Origin: Streptomyces malachitofuscus
Lineage (GTDB): Bacteria > Actinomycetota > Actinomycetes > Streptomycetales > Streptomycetaceae
Length of the DNA: 64,000 nucleotides
Assembly (NCBI RefSeq): GCF_014650055.1
Contig: NZ_BMUF01000003.1
Coordinates: forward strand, 310,001-374,000
Direction: 5' to 3'
Part shown: one piece after another, positions 17,750-25,351 of the stretch
How positions within the stretch are numbered: position 1 is the stretch's first letter
How the letters are laid out: every line of letters begins with the position of its first letter
Position numbers and translations under genes: made by a program
The notes under the pieces: model-generated
Told to the model about the DNA's origin: nothing
The model's database searches: none
What the model saw: only the letters and a program-made list of their open reading frames with translations

Positions 17750-19023
17750 ACACCACCCACCGCAACCGGCACCGCACCGCCCAGGCCGTCCTCGTCGGCG
17801 CCCTCGCCCTGCTGCTCGCGGCCACCGGATGCAGCTCCAAGGCGGAGAGCGGCGACAAGAGCGACAAGGCGGCCGACGGCCTGCGCACCGGGCCCGGCGT
17901 CGGTGCCGACACCATCAGACTCGGCGCGCTCACCGACCTGACCGGCCCCTACGCCACGCTCGGCAAGAGCATCGTGCAGGCACAGCAGATGTGGGCCGAC
18001 GAGGTCAACGCCGACGGCGGCATCTGCGACCGCAAGGTCGAGATCGTCGTCAAGGACCACGGCTACGACGTGCAGAAGGCGGTCACCGCCTACGCCGACA
18101 TCGCCCCCGACGTCGTGGCGCTGCCCCAGGTCATCGGCTCTCCCGTGGTCGCGGCGCTGCTCGACGACATCGAACGCGACAAGATGCTCACCTTCCCGCA
18201 GGCCTGGGCGGCCTCCCTGCTCGGCAAGGACGCCATCCAGGTGCTCGGCACCACCTATGACGTCGACATGATCGCCGCCGTCGACTTCCTCACCCGCACC
18301 AAGGGCCTGAAGAAGGGCGACACCATCGGTCACGTCTACTTCGAGGGCGACTACGGGGCCAACGCGCTGGAGGGCTCCCAGTGGGCGGCCGGGAAGGCCG
18401 GTCTGAAGGTGACCGGACAGAAGATCAAGGCGACGGACACCGATCTGTCGGCCCAGGTCTCGGCCCTGCGCAAGGAGGGCGTGAAGGCCGTCCTGATCAG
18501 CGCCGGACCCGCGCAGACGGCCTCCCTGGTCGGCGTCGCGGCCTCCCGCGGCCTGAAGGTGCCCGTCGTCAGCAGCGCCCCCGGGTTCGCGCCCCAGCTG
18601 ATGAAGACCCCCGCGGCGCCGGCGCTCGCGGCGATGCTCAACATCGTGAGCGCCGCGCCGGCGGTCAGCTCCGACCTGCCCGGCGTGCGGCGCATGGTCG
18701 CGTCGTACCAGAAGAAGTACCCGAAGTCGCCGGTCGACTCGGGCGTGCTGTCCGGGTACAACGCCGCCCAGCTCATGGGCGCCGATCTGAAGAAGGCCTG
18801 CGAGGCGGGCGGCCTGACCCGCGAGGACGTCGTCGAGGCGCACCGGGCGCAGACGAACGCCGACACCGGCCTCGGCACCCCGCAGAACTTCTCCGACGTC
18901 GACCGCCCCGCGAGCGTCGAGACGTATGTGCTCAAGCCCGATGCCAAGGCGGTCGGCGGCGTGGTGAACGCGGAGGACGCGCACGCGGCCGAGGGAGTGG
19001 AGGAGTACCTGTCCGCACAGTGA
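17746..19023 (+). CDS. livJ: Substrate-binding lipoprotein of the Liv-type importer
   Basis: A 425-residue periplasmic-binding-fold type 1 protein. A lipoprotein signal peptide ends in LLAATGC with the lipidated Cys at residue 29, followed by a Ser/Lys/Asp-rich linker and the Leu/Ile/Val-binding fold (a LGALTDLTGPYATLG segment at about residue 63, then HVYFEGDYG). It captures the solute outside the membrane and delivers it to LivHM. Being last in the operon is common. Related proteins bind branched-chain amino acids, amides, urea or aromatic acids, so the symbol reflects family rather than proven substrate. The GTG start overlaps livM. Confidence 0.88.
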   Translation: MNTTHRNRHRTAQAVLVGALALLLAATGCSSKAESGDKSDKAADGLRTGPGVGADTIRLGALTDLTGPYATLGKSIVQAQQMWADEVNADGGICDRKVEIVVKDHGYDVQKAVTAYADIAPDVVALPQVIGSPVVAALLDDIERDKMLTFPQAWAASLLGKDAIQVLGTTYDVDMIAAVDFLTRTKGLKKGDTIGHVYFEGDYGANALEGSQWAAGKAGLKVTGQKIKATDTDLSAQVSALRKEGVKAVLISAGPAQTASLVGVAASRGLKVPVVSSAPGFAPQLMKTPAAPALAAMLNIVSAAPAVSSDLPGVRRMVASYQKKYPKSPVDSGVLSGYNAAQLMGADLKKACEAGGLTREDVVEAHRAQTNADTGLGTPQNFSDVDRPASVETYVLKPDAKAVGGVVNAEDAHAAEGVEEYLSAQ

Positions 19024-19046
19024 CGGACGGCCCCGGTCGCGCGCCG

Positions 19047-19529
19047 TCAGTCGGCGACGGCCTCCGGATCCCGGTCGGACGACGGCCACACGTACGGCAG
19101 GTCGTCCGGCTCCCCGGGGAAGAGTTCCGCGTAGACGGCCGGTTCCTTGCGGACGAGCGCCGAGCGGTGGCTGCGATGCAGGTCCTCGTCCCCGAGCCAG
19201 GGCGGCAGCTCGCCGGCCTCGGCCAGCGCCCGCTGATCGCGCACCGGGGCTCCGGGCCGGACGCCGGCGAGGTCGGCGACGAGGGTGGCCGCACAGCTGT
19301 CCTGGTGGCCGCGGTCGCGCCAGACCCGGCAGACCTCCAGGCCGTACCGCACCAGCGCCTCCTCGTAGCCGGTCCACATGCGCACCGCCGGATGACGGCG
19401 CCATCCGTAGCCGGGCACGATCAGCCCGCGCAGCACCTGGAGCGCCTCCACCCGCTGCTTGCCGAGCCGGCGCCGGTCGAGCACCAGCGCCGACTCGTGG
19501 AAATCGGGGTACGGCATGAAGGTCTGCAT
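19047..19529 (-). CDS. MSMEG_6728-type protein, pyrimidine-dimer glycosylase-like superfamily
   Basis: A 160-residue soluble protein matching the actinobacterial MSMEG_6728 family, which belongs to the pyrimidine-dimer DNA glycosylase (T4 endonuclease V-like) superfamily. Recognisable segments are the N-terminal QTFMPYPDFHESALVLDRRR and the following LGKQRVEA, then a PAVRMWTGYEEAL segment. The T4 enzyme uses its N-terminal amine after Met removal; here Gln follows Met, so the same chemistry is not assured. A role in DNA repair is inference. It is a single gene between the liv operon and the aldo/keto reductase. Confidence 0.7.
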   Translation of the reverse strand: MQTFMPYPDFHESALVLDRRRLGKQRVEALQVLRGLIVPGYGWRRHPAVRMWTGYEEALVRYGLEVCRVWRDRGHQDSCAATLVADLAGVRPGAPVRDQRALAEAGELPPWLGDEDLHRSHRSALVRKEPAVYAELFPGEPDDLPYVWPSSDRDPEAVAD

Positions 19530-19632
19530 ACGACCGTCCGAAGGGCCGGGGGCCTCCGCGCCTCGCGGTGCGGCTCAAGCACCGCAGTTCCCCTTCCGTG
19601 GCCGCGCACACCTCGTGGCGGCCGCCGGGGGC

Positions 19633-20676
19633 TCAGCCCATCGTGCCCGTCCGCGCCTCGCGCCACAGGTCGACGCCGCCCTCCGTGGCGTACTTGTCGA
19701 TCTCGGCCAGTTCCTCGGCGGTGAAGTCGAGGTTCTCCAGCGCGGCCACGTTCTGCTCCAGCTGCTCGGTGCGGGAGGCGCCCATGACCAGCGAGGTGAC
19801 CCTCGGGTCCCGCAGGGCCCAGGCCAGCGCCATCTGCGCGAGGCTCTGCCCGCGCCGTGCCGCGATCTCGCCCAGGGCCCGCAGCCGGTGCAGCATGTCG
19901 TCGGTCAGCCAGGCGGTGTCGAACGACTTGCCCGCCGCCGCCCGGGAGTCCTGAGGTACGCCGTCCAGGTAGCGCCCGGTCAGCAGCCCCTGCGCGAGTG
20001 CCGTGAACCCGATGATGCCGAAGCCCTCCTCCTGGGCCACGTCCAGCAGGCCGTCCGTCTCGATCCAGCGGTTCAGCATGTTGTACGAGGGCTGATGGAT
20101 CAGCAGCGGAGTGCCGAGGTCACGGAGGATGGCCACGGCCTGACGGGTGCGCTCGGCGTCGTAGGAGGAGATGCCCACGTAGAGCGCCTTGCCCTGGCGG
20201 ACGGCGGTGTCCAGGGCGCCCATGGTCTCCTCGAGCGGCGTGGTGGTGTCGAGCCGGTGCGAGTAGAAGATGTCGACGTACTCCAGTCCCATGCGCTGCA
20301 GGGACTGGTCGAGCGAGGCCAGCATGTACTTGCGGGAGCCGCCGCCCTGGCCGTAGGGGCCGGGCCACATGTCCCAGCCGGCCTTGGTGGAGACCACCAG
20401 TTCGTCCCGGTACGGTGCCAGGTCCCGCTTCATCAGCCGGCCGAAGTTGATCTCCGCCGCACCGTAGGGCGGGCCGTAGTTGTTGGCCAGGTCGTGGTGG
20501 GTGATGCCCAGGTCGAAGGCGTGCAGGGCGATCTCGCGCTGTGTCTCGAAGGACCGGTCGTCGCCGAAGTTGTGCCAGTACCCCAGGGACAGCAGGGGGA
20601 GGTCGAGCCCCGAACGGCCGGTGCGCCGGTAGCGCATGGTGCCGTCGTAGCGCTCGGGATGGGCGATGTGGTTCAT
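19633..20676 (-). CDS. Aldo/keto reductase, YghZ-like (L-glyceraldehyde 3-phosphate reductase type)
   Basis: A 347-residue NADPH-dependent aldo/keto reductase of the YghZ/AKR14 type. The catalytic tetrad is visible as Asp62, Tyr67 (HDLANNYG), Lys98 (STKAGWDMW) and His140 (YSHR); the family-specific GPPYGAAEINFG segment follows Tyr67. The C-terminal cofactor region contains LVMGASRTEQLEQN. Such enzymes reduce L-glyceraldehyde 3-phosphate and methylglyoxal, serving aldehyde detoxification. The gene is divergent from snapalysin, occupying the place where a LysR regulator gene often sits next to snpA. Confidence 0.9.
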   Translation of the reverse strand: MNHIAHPERYDGTMRYRRTGRSGLDLPLLSLGYWHNFGDDRSFETQREIALHAFDLGITHHDLANNYGPPYGAAEINFGRLMKRDLAPYRDELVVSTKAGWDMWPGPYGQGGGSRKYMLASLDQSLQRMGLEYVDIFYSHRLDTTTPLEETMGALDTAVRQGKALYVGISSYDAERTRQAVAILRDLGTPLLIHQPSYNMLNRWIETDGLLDVAQEEGFGIIGFTALAQGLLTGRYLDGVPQDSRAAAGKSFDTAWLTDDMLHRLRALGEIAARRGQSLAQMALAWALRDPRVTSLVMGASRTEQLEQNVAALENLDFTAEELAEIDKYATEGGVDLWREARTGTMG

Positions 20677-20780
20677 CGGGTGGTCTCCGGTGATGCGAGT
20701 GGGGGTGTCCCGTGGGATGGTGTTGATCCTTGCCCACAGTGCCTCCGCGTGATCCCGAAGTCCAACCGATCCCTTCCATG

Positions 20781-20815
20781 GGATTCAGCAGTTCCGCTTC
20801 TGAATCCACAGGAGG
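20781..20815 (+). promoter_or_regulatory. Inverted repeat and ribosome site in the snpA leader
   Basis: GGATTCAG (20781-20788) and CTGAATCC (20800-20807) are a perfect 8-bp inverted repeat with an 11-base loop ending three bases before the AGGAGG ribosome site (20810-20815). It could be an mRNA hairpin affecting initiation or an operator. Confidence 0.5.
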
Positions 20816-20821
20816 TCGACC

Positions 20822-21364
20822 ATGCGCATCCGTACGCTGACCGGCGGCCTGGCCGCGGCACTCGTGCTGTCCTGCCCCGCGCTGACCGGGCCGGCCGCGG
20901 CCGTCCCGTCCGCCCGCACCGCCCAGCCCCTGGCGGCGGCCGGCCGGGTGCTCACCTACGACGCCAGGGCGGCCGCGGAGTTCGCCTCCGCCGTCGACCG
21001 GGGAGCGGCGATCTGGAACGCGAGCGTGGCCGGTGTCGAGTTGCGCCCGGCCGCGTCCGGTGAACGCGCCGACATCCGGATCGTGGCGGACGACGGCTGG
21101 CCGCGCTCCCTTCCCGACTCCCTGGGCAGGGGCACGGTCTACATCGGACGCCAGGCGGTCGACCAGGGTCACTCCACGATTCGCATCGCGGCCCACGAAC
21201 TCGGCCACATGCTCGGCCTGCCGGACCGCAAGCCCGGCCCCTGCTCCAGCCTGATGTCGGGCGCCAGCGCCGGAACCTCGTGCACCAACGCGTACCCGAG
21301 CGCGGCGGAGAAGGCGCAGGTGGAGAAGAACTTCGAGGGAGCCCTCACCGGCGCACTCATGTGA
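20822..21364 (+). CDS. snpA: Snapalysin, extracellular small neutral metalloprotease (M7)
   Basis: A 180-residue secreted protease. A signal peptide of about 27 residues is followed by a short propeptide and the catalytic domain with the M7 zinc motif HExxHxxGxxD (His125, Glu126, His129, Asp135) in the AAHELGHMLGLPD segment. Snapalysin is the smallest known metzincin-like protease and cleaves milk proteins. Two late cysteines (PGPCSSL and GTSCTN) can form the expected disulfide. AGGAGG lies six bases before the ATG. In many Streptomyces a LysR gene, snpR, is divergent from snpA; here an aldo/keto reductase is found instead, so control may come from elsewhere. Confidence 0.93.
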   Translation: MRIRTLTGGLAAALVLSCPALTGPAAAVPSARTAQPLAAAGRVLTYDARAAAEFASAVDRGAAIWNASVAGVELRPAASGERADIRIVADDGWPRSLPDSLGRGTVYIGRQAVDQGHSTIRIAAHELGHMLGLPDRKPGPCSSLMSGASAGTSCTNAYPSAAEKAQVEKNFEGALTGALM

Positions 21365-21369
21365 CCGAT

Positions 21370-21398
21370 GTGACAAGTGAGGCGATCACCGCTACGGT
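21370..21398 (+). promoter_or_regulatory. Promoter for the tRNA-Gly gene
   Basis: GTGACA (21370-21375, five of six to TTGACA), a 17-base spacer and TACGGT (21393-21398) form a housekeeping-type promoter immediately after the snpA stop. Transcription would start near 21405, about 36 bases before the tRNA. Confidence 0.55.
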
Positions 21399-21440
21399 TG
21401 TTCCACGTTGAGGCGAAGGGAACTCCCCGAGTCCGGCCGT

Positions 21441-21510
21441 GCGTTGGTGGTCCAAGGAAAGACGCCCCGCTTCCTGCGGGGAGATGCAGGTGCAAGGCCT
21501 GCCCGGCGCT
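21441..21510 (+). tRNA. tRNA-Gly(UCC) with atypical T-loop
   Basis: A 70-nt cloverleaf: acceptor stem 21441-21447 with 21503-21509 (seven pairs, two of them G-U); D-arm 21450-21463 with A14 and G18G19 retained and one mismatch; anticodon stem 21465-21469 with 21477-21481, loop CTTCCTG with anticodon TCC; a 4-nt variable loop; T-stem 21486-21490 with 21498-21502, loop TGCAAGG. Glycine identity elements are all present (G1-C72, C2-G71, C35, C36, U73). CCA is not encoded. Odd points: position 55 is G instead of U, position 60 is G, and position 37 is U instead of a purine. A promoter precedes it and a terminator follows. Confidence 0.8.
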
Positions 21511-21515
21511 CTCTC

Positions 21516-21551
21516 ACGAGCCCCGTCCCGATCCGTCGGGACGGGGCTCGT
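21516..21551. terminator. 16-bp perfect hairpin after the tRNA, shared with the lipase gene
   Basis: Arms 21516-21531 and 21536-21551 are perfectly complementary with a 4-base loop. It lies six bases after the tRNA and 17 bases from the end of the convergent lipase gene, so it probably works in both directions. Confidence 0.85.
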
Positions 21552-21567
21552 CGCGTTGCCCCGCGGC

Positions 21568-22890
21568 TCAGCGCCGGGTGGGCACGGCCCAGCAGTTGGA
21601 GCCCGTCGGCCTGCCCTTGAGCCGGTCGGCCAGCCACTCGACCGCGTCGCCCTGGTCGGCCAGGAGCGGTGCCAGATGGTTGGTGAGGAGCTTGTCGCCC
21701 AGGTTCGGCAGCCGTACGGCCTTGTAGGTGACGTCGCCCCCCTTGGCGCACCAGTCCGCGGCCAGTCGGCGCGCCTGCGCGTGCGGGACGATGTCGTCCT
21801 GGACGCCGGTGACCAGCCGGACCGGTCCGGTGGGCTTCATGGTGCCGAGGCGCTGCTTGTCGAGGACGGCCTGGGCGGCGGGCTCACCGGCGATGATCGC
21901 GGCGACTGACTTCCCGCTCGAGGTCCACTTGGTGCTCTTGGTGAAACCGTAGCCGAGGATCGCGTCCCCGACGCAGGCCGTGGAGATGTCCTCGAGCGCG
22001 GCGCGCCCGGTGGCGTTGATGTTCTCGTCGACGACCCTGCGCAGCTCGGGTTCGGCCTGCGCGAAGCCGTTGATCGACCAGGCCAGCGCGCCGGCCAGGG
22101 CGCTCCCGTCGATGCCCTTCATGACCTCCGTCAGGTCGGCCGGTGGCGCCCCGCTGTAGGTGCCGACGAGGGGTACGTCGGGTGCGTAGGTGCGGTGGAG
22201 TTCGGCCGCCGAGGCACTGGCCCCGCCGCCCTGGCTGTAGCCGTACATGGCCACGCGGGAGGCGTCCGTGACGGACGCTCCCGGCACGGAGCGCGCGACG
22301 CGGGCCGCGTCCAGCATGGCGTGCCCCTCGTCGACGCGGTTGACGTAGGTGTGCAGCCGGTCGGTCGAGCCGAGGCCCACGTAGTCGGTGACGACGACGG
22401 CCGCCCCGGTGGCGAGCAGCCGGTGGACCGCCAGCGTCTCGTATCCGAAGGACACCGTCCGGCCGTTGAGGGTCAGGGGGTGCTGGAGGGCGAGCGAGGG
22501 TGCGCACTGGTCGCCCTGGCCCATGGTTCCGGAGCCGACCACCACCAGGGGACGGGGGCCGGCGCCCTTCCAGTCGGCGGAGGGCTCGATGTAGGCGCCG
22601 GTGACGGCCACCGGCTGCCCGCCGGAGTCGGTGGAGGTGTACATCAGGCGGGTCGCGGTTCCCGGCAGGGAGCGGCCGCCCAGGCCGGGCAGGCTCAGCC
22701 CGAGGCGCAGTGGCTCGTGCCGGACGAGCACGCCGTTGCCCGCGGGCAGTTCGGCGGGCGGCGTGTAGAAGGCGGGGATGGTGACGCCCCGCGAGACGAC
22801 GGGGTCGGTCGCGGCGGCGGGCGGCGCGGCCACGCACACACAGGCGGTCGTGGCGACCACGGTGGTCAGCACGCTGCTGATACGGCTCAC
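21568..22890 (-). CDS. Secretory lipase (LIP family alpha/beta hydrolase)
   Basis: A 440-residue secreted hydrolase of the secretory lipase family (related to Candida antarctica lipase A). A signal peptide ends near AAAT (residue 28). The nucleophile is Ser219 in GYSQGGG; Asp365 or Asp366 in GVQDDIVPH and His405 in LLTNHLAP are the likely triad partners. The conserved VVVTDYVGLG segment lies upstream of the nucleophile. It should hydrolyse acylglycerols or other esters outside the cell. Multi-palindromic DNA lies upstream. The gene converges on the tRNA-Gly gene and they share a terminator. Confidence 0.88.
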   Translation of the reverse strand: MSRISSVLTTVVATTACVCVAAPPAAATDPVVSRGVTIPAFYTPPAELPAGNGVLVRHEPLRLGLSLPGLGGRSLPGTATRLMYTSTDSGGQPVAVTGAYIEPSADWKGAGPRPLVVVGSGTMGQGDQCAPSLALQHPLTLNGRTVSFGYETLAVHRLLATGAAVVVTDYVGLGSTDRLHTYVNRVDEGHAMLDAARVARSVPGASVTDASRVAMYGYSQGGGASASAAELHRTYAPDVPLVGTYSGAPPADLTEVMKGIDGSALAGALAWSINGFAQAEPELRRVVDENINATGRAALEDISTACVGDAILGYGFTKSTKWTSSGKSVAAIIAGEPAAQAVLDKQRLGTMKPTGPVRLVTGVQDDIVPHAQARRLAADWCAKGGDVTYKAVRLPNLGDKLLTNHLAPLLADQGDAVEWLADRLKGRPTGSNCWAVPTRR

Positions 22891-22942
22891 GGCTCACTCC
22901 TCGCTCTGCTCCGGAAGGTGAAACGTGAAACTAACAGCGCTC

Positions 22943-22985
22943 ACTTACCGCTGGTAACCCATGAGTAAGTTACGGCACGGTAACT
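22943..22985 (-). promoter_or_regulatory. Overlapping palindromes upstream of the lipase gene
   Basis: TTACCGCTGGTAA (22945-22957) and AGTTACGGCACGGTAACT (22968-22985) are perfect inverted repeats, and ACTTAC (22943-22948) also pairs with GTAAGT (22965-22970). They lie 53-95 bases before the lipase start, where a promoter and repressor sites would be expected. The protein that binds them is unknown. Confidence 0.5.
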
Positions 22986-23004
22986 TTCGCCGATACATGC
23001 GGGG

Positions 23005-23036
23005 GCGGGCCCCGCCGATCGTCCGGCGGGGCCCGC
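23005..23036 (-). terminator. Terminator of the S1 protease gene
   Basis: A perfect 13-bp stem (23005-23017 with 23024-23036, 6-base loop), 18 bases after the protease stop on the minus strand. Confidence 0.8.
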
Positions 23037-23054
23037 TGAAGAGTGGTCGGTCCG

Positions 23055-24230
23055 TCAGGCCGTGTGCAGGGTCAGCCCGTAGCGGTTGAGGATCTCGTTG
23101 ACCGGCTGGAACCAGGTCTCGCCTCCGCTGGAGCAGTTGCCCCAGCCCCCGGAGGTGACGCCCTGCGCCTGGTCGCCGCTGATGAACGAGCCGCCCGAGT
23201 CGCCGCCTTGGGCGCAGACACTCGTCTTCGTCATCTGATGCACTGCGCCCTGGCTGTAGTTGACGGTCTCGTTCTTGGCCAGGACCCGGCCGCAGTGCCA
23301 GTGGGTCGTGGACCCGGAGCGGCAGATCGAGGCACCGACCGGCGCCTCCGCCGAGCCGCGCACCAGCTGATCCGACACCGTGCCCCAGCCGAGCACCACC
23401 GGAACCGTCCACCAGCCGCTGCCCACGTTGACCCAGGCGTAGTCGTTGCCCGGGAACGAGGAGCCCTGGAAGTTGCCGATGTACGAGCCGTCCCAGCCTC
23501 TGACCTGCTGTCCGACCCCGCCGCAGTGCCCGGCGGTGACGAAGCCGCCGTGCACCGAGAAGCCGATGGAGCAGCGGACGTTACCGGTGTAGTAGGGGTC
23601 GCCGCCGACGGTCCCGGCGGCGAAGGTCTCGGCCTGGCGCGCCACGGTACGCACGGTGACGGGGCCGGCCGCGCGGGCCTTGGCCACGAAGCTGCGGACA
23701 TCGTTGTCAGCTCGGTGCGGGCCGACGACGTTCACCACGACCGAGTTGGCGGCCGGGTCGACGGACCAGCTGTTGACGCCCGACGGCGCCTCGAGCCGGT
23801 CGATACGGGTCTTGGCTGCGTCGAGTTGCTTGGCGCTGTGCTCGACGGTGCGTACGGCGGCGCCGGACGCGCGCAGGGCGCGGACCGTCGAGGCGTCGGC
23901 GTCGTCGGTGACGGCGACGGTCAGTTTCTCGCTCCTGGCGTCGAACCAGGCGCCGCCGTAGGCGGATCCGGCCGTTTTGCGCGCCTCGGGTGCGAGCTCG
24001 GTCGCCGCGCGTTCGGCGGCCAGCCGGTCCTCCGCCTCGGCTCGGGTCAGACCGAAGTCCCGCTGCATGGCGTCCAGCAGGGCGGTGGAGGCGGGGGCGG
24101 AGTCGGCGCCACGGGTGGCGGGGGAGTCGGGTGGGTTCTGCGCCGAGGCGGGCAGGGTGCCGGCCGCGGCCCAGCTGCCGATCATGAACAGGGCGGCCAC
24201 GCAGGCACGCGTGAGTCCGGTGCGTCTCAT
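23055..24230 (-). CDS. Secreted S1 (alpha-lytic/SGP-type) serine protease with prodomain
   Basis: A 391-residue preproenzyme: a signal peptide to about residue 30, an alpha-lytic-type prodomain (about 48-200) and a mature chymotrypsin-fold domain from about residue 203. The triad is His235 (TAGHCG), Asp263 (GNDYAWV) and Ser345 (GGDSGGS). Six cysteines (220/236, 303/313, 339/366) give the three disulfides of this group. No C-terminal chitin-binding domain is present, unlike SGPC. The prodomain acts as a folding catalyst and is removed autocatalytically. A perfect LacI-type palindrome lies in the promoter region, suggesting carbon-source control. Confidence 0.92.
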   Translation of the reverse strand: MRRTGLTRACVAALFMIGSWAAAGTLPASAQNPPDSPATRGADSAPASTALLDAMQRDFGLTRAEAEDRLAAERAATELAPEARKTAGSAYGGAWFDARSEKLTVAVTDDADASTVRALRASGAAVRTVEHSAKQLDAAKTRIDRLEAPSGVNSWSVDPAANSVVVNVVGPHRADNDVRSFVAKARAAGPVTVRTVARQAETFAAGTVGGDPYYTGNVRCSIGFSVHGGFVTAGHCGGVGQQVRGWDGSYIGNFQGSSFPGNDYAWVNVGSGWWTVPVVLGWGTVSDQLVRGSAEAPVGASICRSGSTTHWHCGRVLAKNETVNYSQGAVHQMTKTSVCAQGGDSGGSFISGDQAQGVTSGGWGNCSSGGETWFQPVNEILNRYGLTLHTA

Positions 24231-24282
24231 GGAAGGTTGCCCTTCGTCGTTCCAGCAAGGTGGGGGTGGAACAACCGCACTG

Positions 24283-24296
24283 TGAGAGCGCTCTCA
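24283..24296 (-). promoter_or_regulatory. LacI-type operator palindrome upstream of the S1 protease
   Basis: TGAGAGCGCTCTCA is a perfect 14-bp palindrome, one base per arm different from the CebR operator TGGGAGCGCTCCCA of Streptomyces. It lies 53-66 bases before the protease start, so a LacI-family repressor probably acts here. Confidence 0.65.
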
Positions 24297-24412
24297 AGGT
24301 GAGTTGAGCAGAGCTTAGCGAGCCGCTGGTGTCAGGTCTATGCCAATGCACGGCTGATTTTCAGCGCCATGCCCTCGGAAGAACGGCCCGTGCGCACCTG
24401 GGCGTCCCTCGT

Positions 24413-25351
24413 TCAGCGCGCCCCTTTCCCCGCCCGCTCCGCCTCCCTCACGGCCTCGTCCGCCGCCCGCCGGGCCTTGCCGACCGCGTCCTCGGCGGCC
24501 CGGTGCCGCTTCTCCGCCTCCCGCTCCTCGCGCTCCGCCCGATCCAACTCGCCTTGCCTCTCGCGCAGTTGCTCCTCCAGTGCGGACACCCGCCCCTCGG
24601 CCTCCTCGCGCCGTTCCCGCGCCCGCCGGAGCGAGGCGTCGGCCTCCTCCTGCTCCGCACGCCGGTCACGCAGCCGGTCCTCGGCCACCCGTGCCGCTTC
24701 CCGCGCCCGGGCCAGCCGTTCCTGGCGTTCCGCGCGCCGTTGCGCCAGTTCGTCCTTCCTCCGCGTCGGCGCCGACGCCGTACGGGCGGGTGTGCGGGAC
24801 TCCTTGGCCGCGGGTTCCGACGTGGCGGCCGTGTCCGCGGGGAAACCCGAAGGCGGGGTGAGCGTGCTCTCCACCCGGCCCGCGGCCCACACACCGGCCG
24901 CTTCCGGATCGGCGAGCACGGCGCGCAGGGTCGTCTCCACGTCCCGCTGGACCGTGTCCGACAACGGATGTCCGGCCTCCCGGGCCAGAGCGGCCGCCTG
25001 CCGGGACAGCTCGGAGACGATGCGCCGTCGCTGGGCCGACAGTTCCTTCAGCCCGCTCGGATCCAGAGTGGCCTGAGCCTCGCGCAGCGCCCGTCCCAGC
25101 TCCAGGAACTGCTCCGCCTCGTCGGGCCGGGAACGCCGGAGCAGATTCGCCGCCCAGGCCGCGAGGGTGGGCCGGCGGGCGGCGTGGATGCGGCGCGCGT
25201 CACCGGCCCGCCGTGCCGTCCGCGCGGCCGCGGCCCGCTCCTCGCGCCGGGCGACGAACTCGGACGGCGGCAGCGCGTAGAGCTCGTCGAGGACGGACTC
25301 CACGTCGTCCCCGCCGTCCTGTGCATCCTTCTGCGCAACCTTCCGCGGCAT
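24413..25351 (-). CDS. Coiled-coil protein of unknown function
   Basis: A 312-residue, highly charged protein. Residues 20-170 form a helical domain (VLDELYALPPSEFVARREE start; a RRIHAARRPTLAAWAANLLR segment near 60); residues about 215-310 are an unbroken Arg/Glu-rich coiled coil. There are no transmembrane segments and no cysteines. I believe unnamed relatives are common in Streptomyces, and no enzymatic motif is visible. The ATG at 25351 is chosen because the conserved-looking region begins there; a TTG at 25408 would add 19 residues without a ribosome site. It may be a structural or DNA-associated protein, but this is not established. Confidence 0.7.
   Translation of the reverse strand: MPRKVAQKDAQDGGDDVESVLDELYALPPSEFVARREERAAAARTARRAGDARRIHAARRPTLAAWAANLLRRSRPDEAEQFLELGRALREAQATLDPSGLKELSAQRRRIVSELSRQAAALAREAGHPLSDTVQRDVETTLRAVLADPEAAGVWAAGRVESTLTPPSGFPADTAATSEPAAKESRTPARTASAPTRRKDELAQRRAERQERLARAREAARVAEDRLRDRRAEQEEADASLRRARERREEAEGRVSALEEQLRERQGELDRAEREEREAEKRHRAAEDAVGKARRAADEAVREAERAGKGAR

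Noticed and set aside
21411..21520. Resemblance to a cobalamin riboswitch (GCAGGTGCAAGGCCTGC segment)
   Set aside because: The segment fits better as a tRNA T-arm within a full cloverleaf with acceptor pairing and glycine identity elements; the other conserved riboswitch blocks are absent and no cobalamin gene follows.
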